The notes under the pieces were generated by a model, which was not told the DNA's origin, did not search any database, and saw nothing but the letters and a program-made list of their open reading frames with translations. 64,000 nucleotides of DNA from Azospirillum melinis (GTDB lineage Bacteria; Pseudomonadota; Alphaproteobacteria; Azospirillales; Azospirillaceae). Below are positions 44,889 to 53,264 of this stretch, piece by piece; position 1 is the first letter of the stretch, and the number at the start of each line of letters is the position of its first letter. The stretch lies in assembly GCF_013340935.1 (NCBI RefSeq), contig NZ_WHOS01000018.1, forward strand, positions 1-64,000. Reading direction: 5' to 3'. Both the position numbers and the translations under genes were made by a program.

Positions 44889-45626
44889 ATGTCGCGGGAA
44901 CAGGACCGGGCGGACACGCGTTTCCCGGCGATGGACGACAGCGACCATCAGGACGGCGGCAAGGGTGGCGGGCGCGGGGAGATCCGCGACGGCGGAGCCC
45001 TGCCGGCGGACGCCGATCAGGCGCATCGGCTGACCGCGGACGAGCTGGCCTTCCTGCTGCGCGACCCGATGCTGCGGGCGCGGGAGGCGGAGCGTGCCGC
45101 GAAGTCCAACCGCAGCCGCACCGAACGGCGGGCGGCGGACCCGGCCTATGCCGAGCAGCTGCGGGCTGGCGACCGCGAGCGCCAGCGCCGGCGGCGCCTG
45201 CGCGATTCCATCGGCCGGCCCGAACCGCCGGAACCGGCGGCCGTCGACCTGCCGGACCTGACCGTGGCCCAGGCGGAGGCGCGGCTCATCGACCATCTGG
45301 ACGGCAGCCCGTCCGCCCAGGCGGCACAACTGCGCGGTCGGCCCGACCGCATCCGGCTCTATGCCGAGGCCTTCGTCGCCTACCGCATTTTGTCGGCCGG
45401 CGGGGTCCGGCCGACCCGCGGGACGCTGGCCGCCCTGCTGAAATCCCGCTTCGGCCGCACCGTCACGCCGTCCCAGGTCCAGAAGCTGCGCGACCATGTC
45501 GAAGGTTTCGCCATGGCCGGCGGTCCCTGGGCGACGGAGTCCCCCCACCCGTCCGGCACTGCCCGAACGAGGAGCACCCGCAAGGCCGATACGGATAGTC
45601 ACGCACCACGGCCCCCGCGACCCTGA
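44889..45626 (+). CDS. Hypothetical protein, about 245 residues, charged
   Basis: Family not recognised. The first 45 residues are Asp/Gly-rich and probably disordered. A basic stretch (AKSNRSRTERRAADPAYAE, then ERQRRRRLRD) follows, then a short Pro-rich linker. A globular C-terminal part of about 110 residues contains AQAEARLIDHLDGSPS, RIRLYAEAFVAYRIL and VRPTRGTLAALLKSRFGRTV. The last segment resembles a helix-turn-helix, so DNA binding is conceivable. The tail is again Ser/Arg/Pro-rich. TTG at 44856 and ATG at 44931 are other possible starts. The gene is divergent from the dynamin-like gene. Confidence 0.65.
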   Translation: MSREQDRADTRFPAMDDSDHQDGGKGGGRGEIRDGGALPADADQAHRLTADELAFLLRDPMLRAREAERAAKSNRSRTERRAADPAYAEQLRAGDRERQRRRRLRDSIGRPEPPEPAAVDLPDLTVAQAEARLIDHLDGSPSAQAAQLRGRPDRIRLYAEAFVAYRILSAGGVRPTRGTLAALLKSRFGRTVTPSQVQKLRDHVEGFAMAGGPWATESPHPSGTARTRSTRKADTDSHAPRPPRP

Positions 45627-45647
45627 ATCGCCGGCTCCGGACACCGG

Positions 45648-45683
45648 TTAACGGCGGCTTAATAAGGTTAATTATGTATTAAC
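45648..45683. promoter_or_regulatory. Two tandem CtrA binding sites
   Basis: TTAA-N7-TTAA spans 45648-45662 and TTAA-N7-TTAAC spans 45668-45683. Both have the exact spacing of the alphaproteobacterial CtrA consensus, and the second matches all nine fixed bases. They lie in an AT-rich patch after the charged hypothetical gene and about 480 bases before the XRE regulator start. CtrA is the essential cell-cycle and motility response regulator of this class. Confidence 0.7.
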
Positions 45684-46162
45684 GCTTGTCTGGCCAACCA
45701 TGCGGCCCGAACGGCCCGGCTCCGATGCAGCGTGACGGACTGTATCGGCCTTGAGAGAGGAAAGTTTCTCTCTGCTCTCCGGTTTATTTATTACAACCAG
45801 AAGGTTCTTCACCACCATTTGTGGCGGTGCAAATCCCATCCGTTTCCGATCACGGAATTTCTATAAACGAAAAGCTAACGCCCGAACGAATGGATGAGCC
45901 GAAAGACTCGGTGATTTCCGCAAAGGTATGAATGCAGGGATCCGGCAGAGCCTTGGCGCAATTGAGTCTCAGCATCGGCGAAATAATACAAAGCTGTAAT
46001 ATGACAACCCCTGCGAATGCTGCACCACCACCAATGCCTATCGGAATATGGCAAACACACACCAATATTCAGAAGTTTTCTCTTGAATCGCTTCAACGAA
46101 TGTGTGAACAATCTTTTCATTATCGCAAAGACAAGCCGCGGAAGACTGGGCAGCGGAGACCA
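45684..46162. other. Long AT-rich leader before the XRE regulator
   Basis: This stretch is much poorer in GC than the rest of the window. It contains an imperfect hairpin around 45754-45775 (GAGAGAGG...CTCTCTC) and no supported gene. The XRE frame is open back to 45932, but those codons lack the usual third-position GC bias and a ribosome site. It probably holds promoter elements and a long 5' leader. Confidence 0.6.
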
Positions 46163-46897
46163 ATGGACATGAGTGAACCGACGGCGCGCAAAAGAGGACG
46201 ACGCGGATCGCCGGAGTCCTGGTCTGTGGATGCCCATGTCGGGCAACGGGTGCGGATGCGCCGGACCCTGCTGGGGATGAGCCAGGAAAAACTGGGTGAA
46301 GCGATCGGTCTGACCTTTCAGCAGGTCCAGAAATACGAACGCGGCTCCAATCGTATTTCGGCCGGTACCCTGTATCGGCTGAGCCAGGTTCTGGACGTTC
46401 CCGTAAGCTTCTTTTTCGATACCTACAATGACGCCGACAGCCCACGCCGCCCCCGCGGCGGTTTCGAGGAGTCGGACGACAGCAGCAGCCAGATCAGCCG
46501 GCGCGAGGCACGGTTGCTGCGCCTGTGGCGCGCCGCTCCCTCCCATGTGTCGGACGAGATGCTGTCATTGCTCTCCGCCCTCTCCCCCGAAATCAAGGAG
46601 CCGCCGGAAGGCCCCGGCGAGGATGAGGACGGCGAGCCGGATGCATCCCCTCAACCGGGCAGCTCACAGTCGTCGGTCAATGGGGGAAACCGCCTGGCCG
46701 GCACCGAGATCGTCGCCGCCGGACCGGATGGGGAAAGCATCCGCAAGGCCGGTCGTCCGGTGCGCAGCGATGCACAGAGGGTCAAGCCGGTGAAGTCAGC
46801 CGATGCCGCCAGCCAGAGCAAGTCGCGCCGGCGCCATGGCGCGGTGTGGGACCCGACCGACATCCTGCGTGCGTCCAAACCGTCGCCAAGAAGCTGA
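46163..46897 (+). CDS. XRE-family transcriptional regulator (PraR-like)
   Basis: A 244-residue regulator. The Cro/C1-type helix-turn-helix (about residues 25-85) reads VGQRVRMRRTLLGMSQEKLGEAIG, shortened here to RTLLGMSQEKLGEAIG, then LTFQQVQKYERGSNRISAGT and VLDVPVSFFF, the pattern of alphaproteobacterial PraR/SinR-like proteins. PraR controls biofilm, quorum sensing or symbiosis in rhizobia; the role here is inferred. The C-terminal 120 residues are acidic, Pro/Ser-rich and then basic, probably disordered. ATG 46163 is chosen because CGGAG lies six bases upstream and coding bias begins there. Two exact CtrA boxes lie about 480 bases upstream. Confidence 0.88.
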   Translation: MDMSEPTARKRGRRGSPESWSVDAHVGQRVRMRRTLLGMSQEKLGEAIGLTFQQVQKYERGSNRISAGTLYRLSQVLDVPVSFFFDTYNDADSPRRPRGGFEESDDSSSQISRREARLLRLWRAAPSHVSDEMLSLLSALSPEIKEPPEGPGEDEDGEPDASPQPGSSQSSVNGGNRLAGTEIVAAGPDGESIRKAGRPVRSDAQRVKPVKSADAASQSKSRRRHGAVWDPTDILRASKPSPRS

Positions 46898-46973
46898 TCC
46901 AGGCCCGAAATCAAGCCCGGCATTCGAAAGCCGCGCTTCACCGCCAGCACATCGAAAGCACCGGCACAGGAAA

Positions 46974-47003
46974 AAGGCTCCGCATCGGCCGATGCGGAGC
47001 CTT
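46974..47003 (-). terminator. Perfect palindromic terminator between convergent genes
   Basis: Thirty bases form a perfect inverted repeat with 15-base arms (AAGGCTCCGCATCGG). On the minus strand it is followed by three more T residues, giving CCTTTTT, so it should end the DUF882 transcript. On the plus strand it also lies 77 bases after the XRE regulator stop. Confidence 0.85.
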
Positions 47004-47038
47004 ACCTCATAACAGGACGCGTACGGTTGCCCGCGGCT

Positions 47039-47683
47039 TTACCAGCTGCGGACGGGACCGACGTCGAGATGGACGAAACCGCTGCGCGGGTAGAAGCCGA
47101 CACCGCCGGACTGCATCCCCTTCGCCGTCTCGGAAATGGCGCGCAGCTGGGTGTCGGGAAGGCGGATGTCGATGGCCATGCCGCGGGTGTGATAGCTTTC
47201 CTTCGCGACGCCACGCGACCGGCGCCGAGCCATCGCATTGGTGCGGCGGGAGCGGTAGCCGCAGATCACCTCGAACGGATCGTCGGAGCCGACGCTCTGG
47301 TGAACGCGGGCGAGCAGGTCGAACAGGCGCGGGTCGTAGTGGCAGACCTGCTTGGCGCGGTGGTCGCGCAGAAGCACGTCCAACTTGCGCAGCGCATCCG
47401 GCTTGTAATTGCCGTCGGCCCAATAGACGCCGTCGAACCGTTCCTGCGTGTTGATGTTGTGCAGGCTGAGGCGCCGGACACTGCCGGCCAGGGGAGCGGC
47501 TTCCGCAGAGCCCGATCCGAGAAGGACCGGTGCCGTCGCCACACCCGTCACCACGCTGGTGGCGACTCCCGTCATCATCCCCGATGCGGCCGGAAGAGCC
47601 GCAGATACCGCCGCCGCGGCAAAACCAAGGAACCCGCGCCGCCCGATTGCCGGTGCGGCACGCTCATCATCCCCCAAATGCAT
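47039..47683 (-). CDS. DUF882 (YcbK-like, M15 fold) peptidase-like protein with Tat-type signal
   Basis: A 214-residue exported protein. The N-terminus has a twin-arginine-like motif GRRGFLGF followed by a hydrophobic stretch, so Tat export is likely. The mature domain has LSLHNINTQERFDGVYW, the strand VICGYRSRRTNAM, the zinc-binding His/Asp pattern in SYHTRGMAIDIRLP and HLDVGPVRSW at the end. This is the layout of YcbK/MepK-like metallo-endopeptidases that cut peptidoglycan cross-links. The activity here is inferred. ATG 47683 is used. The next gene but one codes for an L,D-transpeptidase, the enzyme class whose cross-links MepK cleaves. Confidence 0.92.
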   Translation of the reverse strand: MHLGDDERAAPAIGRRGFLGFAAAAVSAALPAASGMMTGVATSVVTGVATAPVLLGSGSAEAAPLAGSVRRLSLHNINTQERFDGVYWADGNYKPDALRKLDVLLRDHRAKQVCHYDPRLFDLLARVHQSVGSDDPFEVICGYRSRRTNAMARRRSRGVAKESYHTRGMAIDIRLPDTQLRAISETAKGMQSGGVGFYPRSGFVHLDVGPVRSW

Positions 47684-48064
47684 CCCCGAACCTCGTCGTC
47701 TTACGTTTTTGCCGTTCTACGCTGTGGCCGTTCGGCGTTTGGCGGGTCGCGCGGCGCCCGCGGTGATAGTATCAGCCTTATGACCAACGCTGATCCGAAG
47801 CGTCCCGTCTGGTGTGAATCGTCTCCGGACGGATATTCGTATAGGGAAGGTCATCGGCTGAGGCAATTAAAAAATTTCGCAGTGTGACCTTCTTGCATAG
47901 GCAGGTCATAGGACGGCGGCAGGAAGATCACACCGGAAGAATGATCGACCGGATTTCTCGCCGCGCGCCTCGCCTTCCATTATTGCGTTGCATAAATTGA
48001 TCGGGAGGGCAGCGGTGCATCCATTCCGATGCTTCGCTGGACCACAGTGACAGAAGGTGCCGCC
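47684..48064. other. Divergent promoter region between DUF882 and L,D-transpeptidase genes
   Basis: The 381 bases separate two divergent envelope genes and should contain both promoters. A 35-codon open frame at 47780-47887 on the plus strand has no ribosome site and is not called. The part 47860-48000 is AT-richer. No clear repeat or operator was recognised. Confidence 0.55.
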
Positions 48065-49399
48065 ATGATCGCTTCCGCCGACCTCCGCATGTCCCGCAAG
48101 CTGGCCCTGCTGGCGCTGACCGCCGCATCGGCGATGGCGCTGCTCGGGGCCGGGCCGGCCGACGCTCTGCCCTACCGCGACACCTTGACCCAGTGGGCCG
48201 ACCGGCTGGACGCCGCCGCGGTGGAACTGGACAGCGCGCCCGTGCAGGCCTCCACCCGGATCGGGGAAGGCGGGCTGATGAAGCTGGGCAGCAGCGGCGA
48301 GCGTGTCGGCCGGCTGGCTCAGCGCCTGGCCGAACTCGGCCTGCTGCCGGCCGACAAGGTGTCGGAGGTGTTCACCGTCGACATCGACCGCGCGGTGAAG
48401 GCCTTCCAGCTTGCCCAGCGGATGAAACCCGACGGGCTGATCGGCGCCGGCACAAGGGCGGCGCTCGACCGCACGCCGGCCGAGGCCGCGGCCCTGATGC
48501 GGCAGAGCGCCGTCGCGATGCGCAGCTTCCGCGACACCGCACCGGACAATATCCTGGTGGTGAACCTGACCAACCAGACCACCACCCTGGTCCGCGGCGG
48601 GGAGGAGGAGCTGACGATGCGCGCCATCGTCGGCCGGCCGTCGCGCGAGACGCCCCTGCTGACCGACCGCATCACCCACGTCATCGTCAACCCGACCTGG
48701 ACGGTGCCGCCCACCGTTCTGAAGGAAGACAAGCTGCCGAACCTGCGCGCCAAGGGCACGCCCGGCATCCAGAACGCCATCGTCTATCTCGACGGGCAGG
48801 AGGTGGCGCCGGAAACGGTCGACTGGCACGACGTCACGCCGGGCCGTGTCCGCATCGTCCAGCAGCCGGGCGACCACAATGCCCTCGGCCGGTTCCGCTT
48901 CAACCTGACCAACCCCTACGACATCTATCTGCACGGCACCAACGAGCCGCGGCTGTTCGCCCGCGAACTGCGCTCGATCAGTTCCGGTTGCGTCCGTCTG
49001 GAGGACCCGCGCAAGCTGGCCGAGTTGCTGCTGCAAGGCACCAGCGTGACGCCGGAGCGGATCGACCGCCTGCTCAGCAAGCAGCAGCCGCAATGGGTCA
49101 AGCTGGCGGCGCCGATGCCGGTGCAATTCGTCTATTGGATCGCGACGGTGGAGGCCGATGGGGCGGTCCGCCTGCATCCGGACATCTATGACCGTCTGGA
49201 CGACGCACCGGCTGCCATGTCCGTTCCGGCGCCGCAGCCCGGCCTGCTTCCAGGCACCACGCCCGCCGCGGCTCCCGCGTTGTCCCCGGCTCCGGCTGCC
49301 ATGCCGCCTGCCGGCCGGCAGCCCGACGCGGGCCGCGCCGCCATGCCGCTGGACAAGAGCGGCACGGCGGAAAAGTCGGCCGACAAGTCCAGCGTCTGA
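48065..49399 (+). CDS. L,D-transpeptidase (YcbB/LdtD-like) with peptidoglycan-binding domain
   Basis: A 444-residue periplasmic enzyme making 3-3 cross-links in peptidoglycan. A signal peptide (about residues 1-35, LLALTAASAMALLGAGPADA) precedes a PG_binding_1 domain (LAQRLAELGLL to GLIGAGTRAALDR). The YkuD catalytic domain has YDIYLHGTNEP and the nucleophilic Cys in SISSGCVRLEDP near residue 309. A long Pro/Ala-rich tail, probably disordered, closes the protein. The size and insertion pattern match the large LdtD class. ATG 48065 has AGAAGG upstream; an ATG at 48029 is less likely. It is divergent from the DUF882 peptidase-like gene, suggesting shared cell-wall remodelling. Confidence 0.94.
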   Translation: MIASADLRMSRKLALLALTAASAMALLGAGPADALPYRDTLTQWADRLDAAAVELDSAPVQASTRIGEGGLMKLGSSGERVGRLAQRLAELGLLPADKVSEVFTVDIDRAVKAFQLAQRMKPDGLIGAGTRAALDRTPAEAAALMRQSAVAMRSFRDTAPDNILVVNLTNQTTTLVRGGEEELTMRAIVGRPSRETPLLTDRITHVIVNPTWTVPPTVLKEDKLPNLRAKGTPGIQNAIVYLDGQEVAPETVDWHDVTPGRVRIVQQPGDHNALGRFRFNLTNPYDIYLHGTNEPRLFARELRSISSGCVRLEDPRKLAELLLQGTSVTPERIDRLLSKQQPQWVKLAAPMPVQFVYWIATVEADGAVRLHPDIYDRLDDAPAAMSVPAPQPGLLPGTTPAAAPALSPAPAAMPPAGRQPDAGRAAMPLDKSGTAEKSADKSSV

Positions 49400-49434
49400 A
49401 GACGGCGCGGACCGCGCGGCGCCTGGCTATATGT

Positions 49435-49803
49435 TTAAGCCCGGCGCCGCGTCTTCTTGCTGCGGTTGGGCGGCACGGCGGTCGATGCCGCCTCTTCCGG
49501 CGTCGGCCAGACGTCGCGGTCGCCGCGCATCGGGATGCCCATCTCTTCGCCCTGGTCGGCAAGGCCGGGCTGTTCGCCCTGGTTGGCGATGCTCAGCACC
49601 GGCTCGACCGGCTCGGTGCGCATCGCCGTCGCTTCCGGACCGCCGGCAGGGTTGGGCTTCAGCGTGTCACGATAATTGTCCTGGATGGCGATCTCTTCGC
49701 TGGCCAGCTCCCAATGGGCTTCGGAACGCCCCTCCGGCCGGCCTTCATTTTCCCAGATCTCGTGCGCGCGCCGACGGATGCGGCTTTCCAAATCCTCGGC
49801 CAT
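49435..49803 (-). CDS. DUF2934 domain protein
   Basis: A 122-residue soluble protein. The N-terminal 40 residues (SRIRRRAHEIWENEGRPEGR, then EAHWELASEEI) match the DUF2934 family, a short helical motif frequent in rhizobia and Azospirillum, of unknown function. The rest is Pro/Glu-rich and probably disordered, ending in a basic SKKTRRR. ATG 49803 is used because the conserved domain begins just after it; the open frame to 49962 is not conserved. It converges with the L,D-transpeptidase gene. Confidence 0.88.
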   Translation of the reverse strand: MAEDLESRIRRRAHEIWENEGRPEGRSEAHWELASEEIAIQDNYRDTLKPNPAGGPEATAMRTEPVEPVLSIANQGEQPGLADQGEEMGIPMRGDRDVWPTPEEAASTAVPPNRSKKTRRRA

Positions 49804-50116
49804 ACGGGTCGTCTCCTTTGGGGTTGGGCTTTGCGGAGGGGCGGGAACGGCGCACGGCAGCGGTCGCCGCCCGGTCACCGCCCCGCCAGTCCTGTAATGA
49901 ACCCCGCGGCTCCCCCGCCGGTTCCGGCGCGCTTCCGCTCTATGCTTTCGTACTGCCCGCACCCGTCACCGTTTCCGAACGGCAACGCCCCTGTGAAAAG
50001 CGGCGAAGCCGCCACAATTCCGCCGCTTGTCGTTTGAATTAACCCTATCGTGATGATATTGCACCGCCATCAACCGGCGGTCCGCAGTAGTGGCTGGGCC
50101 AAGCGACGGGACCGAT
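49804..50116. other. Intergenic region between DUF2934 and deacetylase genes
   Basis: These 313 bases separate two divergent genes. No repeat, terminator or small gene was recognised. A lone TTAACCC at 50038 lacks a partner seven bases away and is not called as a CtrA site. Confidence 0.5.
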
Positions 50117-51763
50117 ATGTTGCGCATTTTCTGGCCGAATCCCGCCTCAACCAGCACCCGACCCCGGGCGGCCGATGCCGTCCGAAGCCATGGCGGCGCC
50201 CTGGCCCCGCTGGGCCGCGCCGGCATGCTCAAGGTCGCTTTGCTGGCCTGCGTGCTCGGCCTGCCTGCCCTGCCCTCCGTCGCTGCCGACCCCGCCGCAA
50301 AGCGCGCTTCCGCCATAAAGGTGGAGGCGAAGCCTGCCGTTCCGGTGCAGGCCGCCACGCCCGCGGCCGCCCCGGCGCCCGATGGCCCGGTTCTGCAGCT
50401 GGGCATCTATTCCCGCGACGGCGATGCGTGGGTTAGCTGGAAAAATTTGCAGCAGCGCGAGCGGGACCTGACGGCGGGCCTGACGGCTTCGGTCATGCAG
50501 CTGGACGGGAAGAGCGGTGCCGGCGTGGCGCTCTACGCCCAGGTCGGCAAGGGCACGGACGCGCGGGCGCTGTGCCGGCGGATCGTCGGTGCCGGCTTCG
50601 GCTGCCTCGTCGTGGACCGGCCGGCCGTGACGGAAAAGCCGGGCGAAAAGCCGGCGGAGAAGGCGGCAACCGCCAGTGCCACTGTCACCGCTCCGTCCGC
50701 GCCGGCAACGGGCGGCGCCTCCGCAATCCCGGCCTTGACCCCTGTTATCCCCGCCGCATCGGCAAAGCCGCCGGCCGTGACCATGGCGGTCGCCCCGGCG
50801 CCGACGCCCATGCCGGCACCAATACCGGCCCCCATACCGGCCGAGGCCAAGCCGCCGCAGCCGGCCGGCAACCGCGAGACGGTGACGACGACCACCTCTT
50901 CCGTCCTGGCACCGATCGGTTCGGCTGTCGCCGCTCCGCTGGCGCCCCCGCCGCCGTCGGTGGCCAACGCGACGCCGCCGGCCGATGGGCTGATCATCTA
51001 CAACGAGGAAGACGCCCGCACCATGGCGGACATCGAGCAGCACAGCCGCCGCAAGGGCCGGCTGCGCTCGGTGATGCCGGATTCGCGCTATGACGTGATG
51101 CCGGCGACGCTGAAGCGGGAGAACTGGAACCTCTGCGCCCTGACCTTCGACGACGGGCCGCACCGCACGGTCACCCGCCAGATCCTGGACATCCTGAACC
51201 AGGAAGGCGTGCGCGCCACCTATTTCCCGGTGGGCCGCATCGCCGAGCGGCAGGGCGACCTGATCCATGACTTCGTCGCCAGCGGGCACGAGATCGGCAA
51301 CCACAGCCTGACCCATTCCGACCTGCGCAAGATGGACGCCACCGGCGCCCGCTACGAGATTGCGGAGACCAACCGCATCCTGCGCAGCTTCGGCGCCAAC
51401 CCGGTCCTGTTCCGCCCGCCCTATGGCCGCTATTCGGACGAGCTGCTGGCCATCGCGCGGGACGAGCATATGGGCTCCGTCCTGTGGTCGGTGGACACAC
51501 GCGACTGGCAGGTGCGCAACGCCGACAAGATCGTCAGCCAGATCAAGCTGGGCGGACTGCCGGGCAACGTCTTCCTGATGCACTCCACCTATCCCAGCAC
51601 GGCGCAGGCCCTGCCCCGCGTCATCGCCGAACTGAAAGCCAAGGGCTGCGAGTTCGTCACCCTGTCTGAATGGCTGGAACGGGCGCGCGTCCTGGCGCTG
51701 CCGAAGATCGTCAATGCCGGCATGCCATCACCGGGCGGGGACGAGGCGAACGGCCGCCAGTAA
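50117..51763 (+). CDS. Polysaccharide deacetylase (NodB domain), exported
   Basis: A protein of about 548 residues. A hydrophobic signal (LLACVLGLPALPSVAAD) is followed by a 250-residue Ala/Pro-rich low-complexity region. The C-terminal NodB domain (about 335-530) has all five motifs: TFDDGP, HSLTHSDL, RPPYGRYSDE, WSVDTRDW and LMHSTYP. The Asp and two His of motifs 1 and 2 bind the metal. It likely removes acetyl groups from peptidoglycan or an exopolysaccharide in the periplasm. Starts at 50117 and 50225 are both possible; 50225 begins right before the signal sequence but has no ribosome site, while 50117 has GGGA upstream. Confidence 0.9.
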   Translation: MLRIFWPNPASTSTRPRAADAVRSHGGALAPLGRAGMLKVALLACVLGLPALPSVAADPAAKRASAIKVEAKPAVPVQAATPAAAPAPDGPVLQLGIYSRDGDAWVSWKNLQQRERDLTAGLTASVMQLDGKSGAGVALYAQVGKGTDARALCRRIVGAGFGCLVVDRPAVTEKPGEKPAEKAATASATVTAPSAPATGGASAIPALTPVIPAASAKPPAVTMAVAPAPTPMPAPIPAPIPAEAKPPQPAGNRETVTTTTSSVLAPIGSAVAAPLAPPPPSVANATPPADGLIIYNEEDARTMADIEQHSRRKGRLRSVMPDSRYDVMPATLKRENWNLCALTFDDGPHRTVTRQILDILNQEGVRATYFPVGRIAERQGDLIHDFVASGHEIGNHSLTHSDLRKMDATGARYEIAETNRILRSFGANPVLFRPPYGRYSDELLAIARDEHMGSVLWSVDTRDWQVRNADKIVSQIKLGGLPGNVFLMHSTYPSTAQALPRVIAELKAKGCEFVTLSEWLERARVLALPKIVNAGMPSPGGDEANGRQ

Positions 51764-51802
51764 GGCACCGCCCGCCACACGACCGCCACCATACGATGGG
51801 AC

Positions 51803-52165
51803 TTAGCGGGCGCCCTTGCCGTCCTGCTTCTTGCGGTTCTGGGCGTATTGGCGGATCACCGCATCGACTTCCGTCGGCAGGATGCTCCAGGTCGCGCCGA
51901 CGCTGTCGCCCTTGATCTCCACCACCGAAACGGTCGCGTTGAAGGTGAATTTGCCGGCGGCATCGTCGACGCGCACCGACACCTTGGCGTTCTGCCCGAC
52001 CACCAGCGACCCGTCGAAACCGCGGGCGACGAAGCCCTTGGGCGTCAGCGACACGATGGGATAGCTTTTTCCGTCGCACTGGATGACGCTGACCGGCATG
52101 CGGGCTGCCGGCTTGGCCGCCTTCTTGTCGGCCACCGAGACCTTCAGAAAATCGAAAAGCCCCAT
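51803..52165 (-). CDS. Small PilZ-like beta-barrel protein
   Basis: A 120-residue protein. After MGLFDFLKVSVADKK comes a predicted beta-barrel: MPVSVIQCDGKSYPIVSLTPKG, cut here to RMPVSVIQCDG and VSLTPKGFVARG, then NAKVSVRVDDAAGKFTFNATV and GDSVGATWSILPTEV. The order of strands matches PilZ domains, but the RxxxR and D/NxSxxG motifs that bind c-di-GMP are eroded, so it may not bind the nucleotide. Assignment to PilZ is tentative. It converges with the deacetylase gene. Confidence 0.7.
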   Translation of the reverse strand: MGLFDFLKVSVADKKAAKPAARMPVSVIQCDGKSYPIVSLTPKGFVARGFDGSLVVGQNAKVSVRVDDAAGKFTFNATVSVVEIKGDSVGATWSILPTEVDAVIRQYAQNRKKQDGKGAR

Positions 52166-52302
52166 ACCGTGCCCCCGGAAAGCCGCCCCGCTTGCGACGG
52201 ACGGAAGGGCGAGTGCCGCCCCCGCCCGCGATTAAACGCGGGCACGCTTCGCGTAGCAACGAAATCCTGTCGGGTTGCCGTCAGGGAAGAACCTGAGATG
52301 CC

Positions 52303-52689
52303 TCAGGGACGGCCGGTGCCCTGCCCGGTCTCCCGCCCGAAGCCCTGAATTGCCGCCCATGCCCGCTGCGCCCGCCTGAAGGACAGCAAGGCGAATGGCA
52401 GCAGGGTGACGAGGACCACCGCCATGCCGACCATCACCGACAAGGCCCCCAGGGCATCGGCGGCCGGAAGCTGCGCAACCAGGCTGGCCATGAGGTGCAG
52501 GATCAGCGCCCCCAGCACCGACGCGCCCAGCAGCGGACCGACCACGGCGGGCAGCCCGCCCAGGAGTCCCCGTGCCGGCGCTTCGGTCGGCTTGGCGACG
52601 GCATCGCCGTCCGCCCATCCGGACTGGACAAGCCCTGACTGGACTGCCGGGTATGGCAAGCCGGCGACGCCCCGCACAACGCTCCGCAT
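52303..52689 (-). CDS. Hypothetical membrane protein, two TM segments
   Basis: A 128-residue protein of unrecognised family. Two hydrophobic segments (about residues 50-70, VVGPLLGASVLGALILHLM, and 82-102, LSVMVGMAVVLVTLLPFALL) suggest a small inner-membrane protein with a basic C-terminal tail (RRAQRAWAAIQGF). The ATG at 52689 is preceded by GGAGG with five bases between, a strong ribosome site, so translation is likely. A GTG at 52695 is rejected for that reason. Its 3' neighbour on the same strand is the PilZ-like gene, 137 bases on. Confidence 0.65.
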   Translation of the reverse strand: MRSVVRGVAGLPYPAVQSGLVQSGWADGDAVAKPTEAPARGLLGGLPAVVGPLLGASVLGALILHLMASLVAQLPAADALGALSVMVGMAVVLVTLLPFALLSFRRAQRAWAAIQGFGRETGQGTGRP

Positions 52690-53264
52690 TGGCACCTCCG
52701 CTCTGGCTGTTCTCCCGCACCCCGTACGGTCTGATTCACTTGGCCCAGTCGGGTTACCGAAGGAACCGATGCCGGAACTATAGGATGCTTTCTCCGGTCT
52801 GGCTAAAATCCAATACGGTTACCCCCTTGCGCTGAGCCCCATCCCCAGCCCTGCCCAAAGTAAAGGCATCTTATGGACAGGTTCATTGGATAGGCACGAC
52901 GAAGGGCTTGGCCGCCGGCCTCGCCCGCGGTCTCCACAGAGGCTGTGGATAACTGTGTGGGCAAGACGTGGGCAGTCCCGATTCGCACAAGGCGATTCAA
53001 GGGGCCCACTGTGTTTGCCCAAAAATCAGGCAATCTGCGTAACCACCTGATTTATAAGAATAATCACGTTTTTCCGGCTGTCGGCGCCTCAGCGGCGTGT
53101 CAACTGAAATCTGTCACATTTCGCTGGACCCTGCGATTTCACACCCTGTTGTGCCCTGTTGACAACTGCTCCCAAGGGCATTGCACCATCGTTGCGGGTA
53201 AGGCGGCCCCCATCGGCCGCCCTATGACCTTCGGGTGGGTAACGTCCGCAACCCCCGGCGCCGC
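52690..53264. other. Long intergenic region with a consensus DnaA box
   Basis: The 575 bases hold no supported gene. At 52944-52952 is TGTGGATAA, the exact reverse complement of the DnaA box TTATCCACA. An AT-rich patch lies at 53035-53080. A short hairpin GGCGGCC/GGCCGCC at 53202-53221 may mark the end of the debranching-enzyme transcript. Only one perfect DnaA box was found, so a replication origin is not claimed. Confidence 0.5.

Noticed and set aside
45932-46162. Upstream extension of the XRE regulator by 77 residues
   Set aside because: The segment lacks the GC bias at third positions seen in real genes here. A good ribosome site stands before the internal start at 46163.
47780-47887. 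A 35-codon open frame between the DUF882 and L,D-transpeptidase genes
   Set aside because: There is no ribosome site, no recognisable motif, and the codon use is unlike neighbouring genes.
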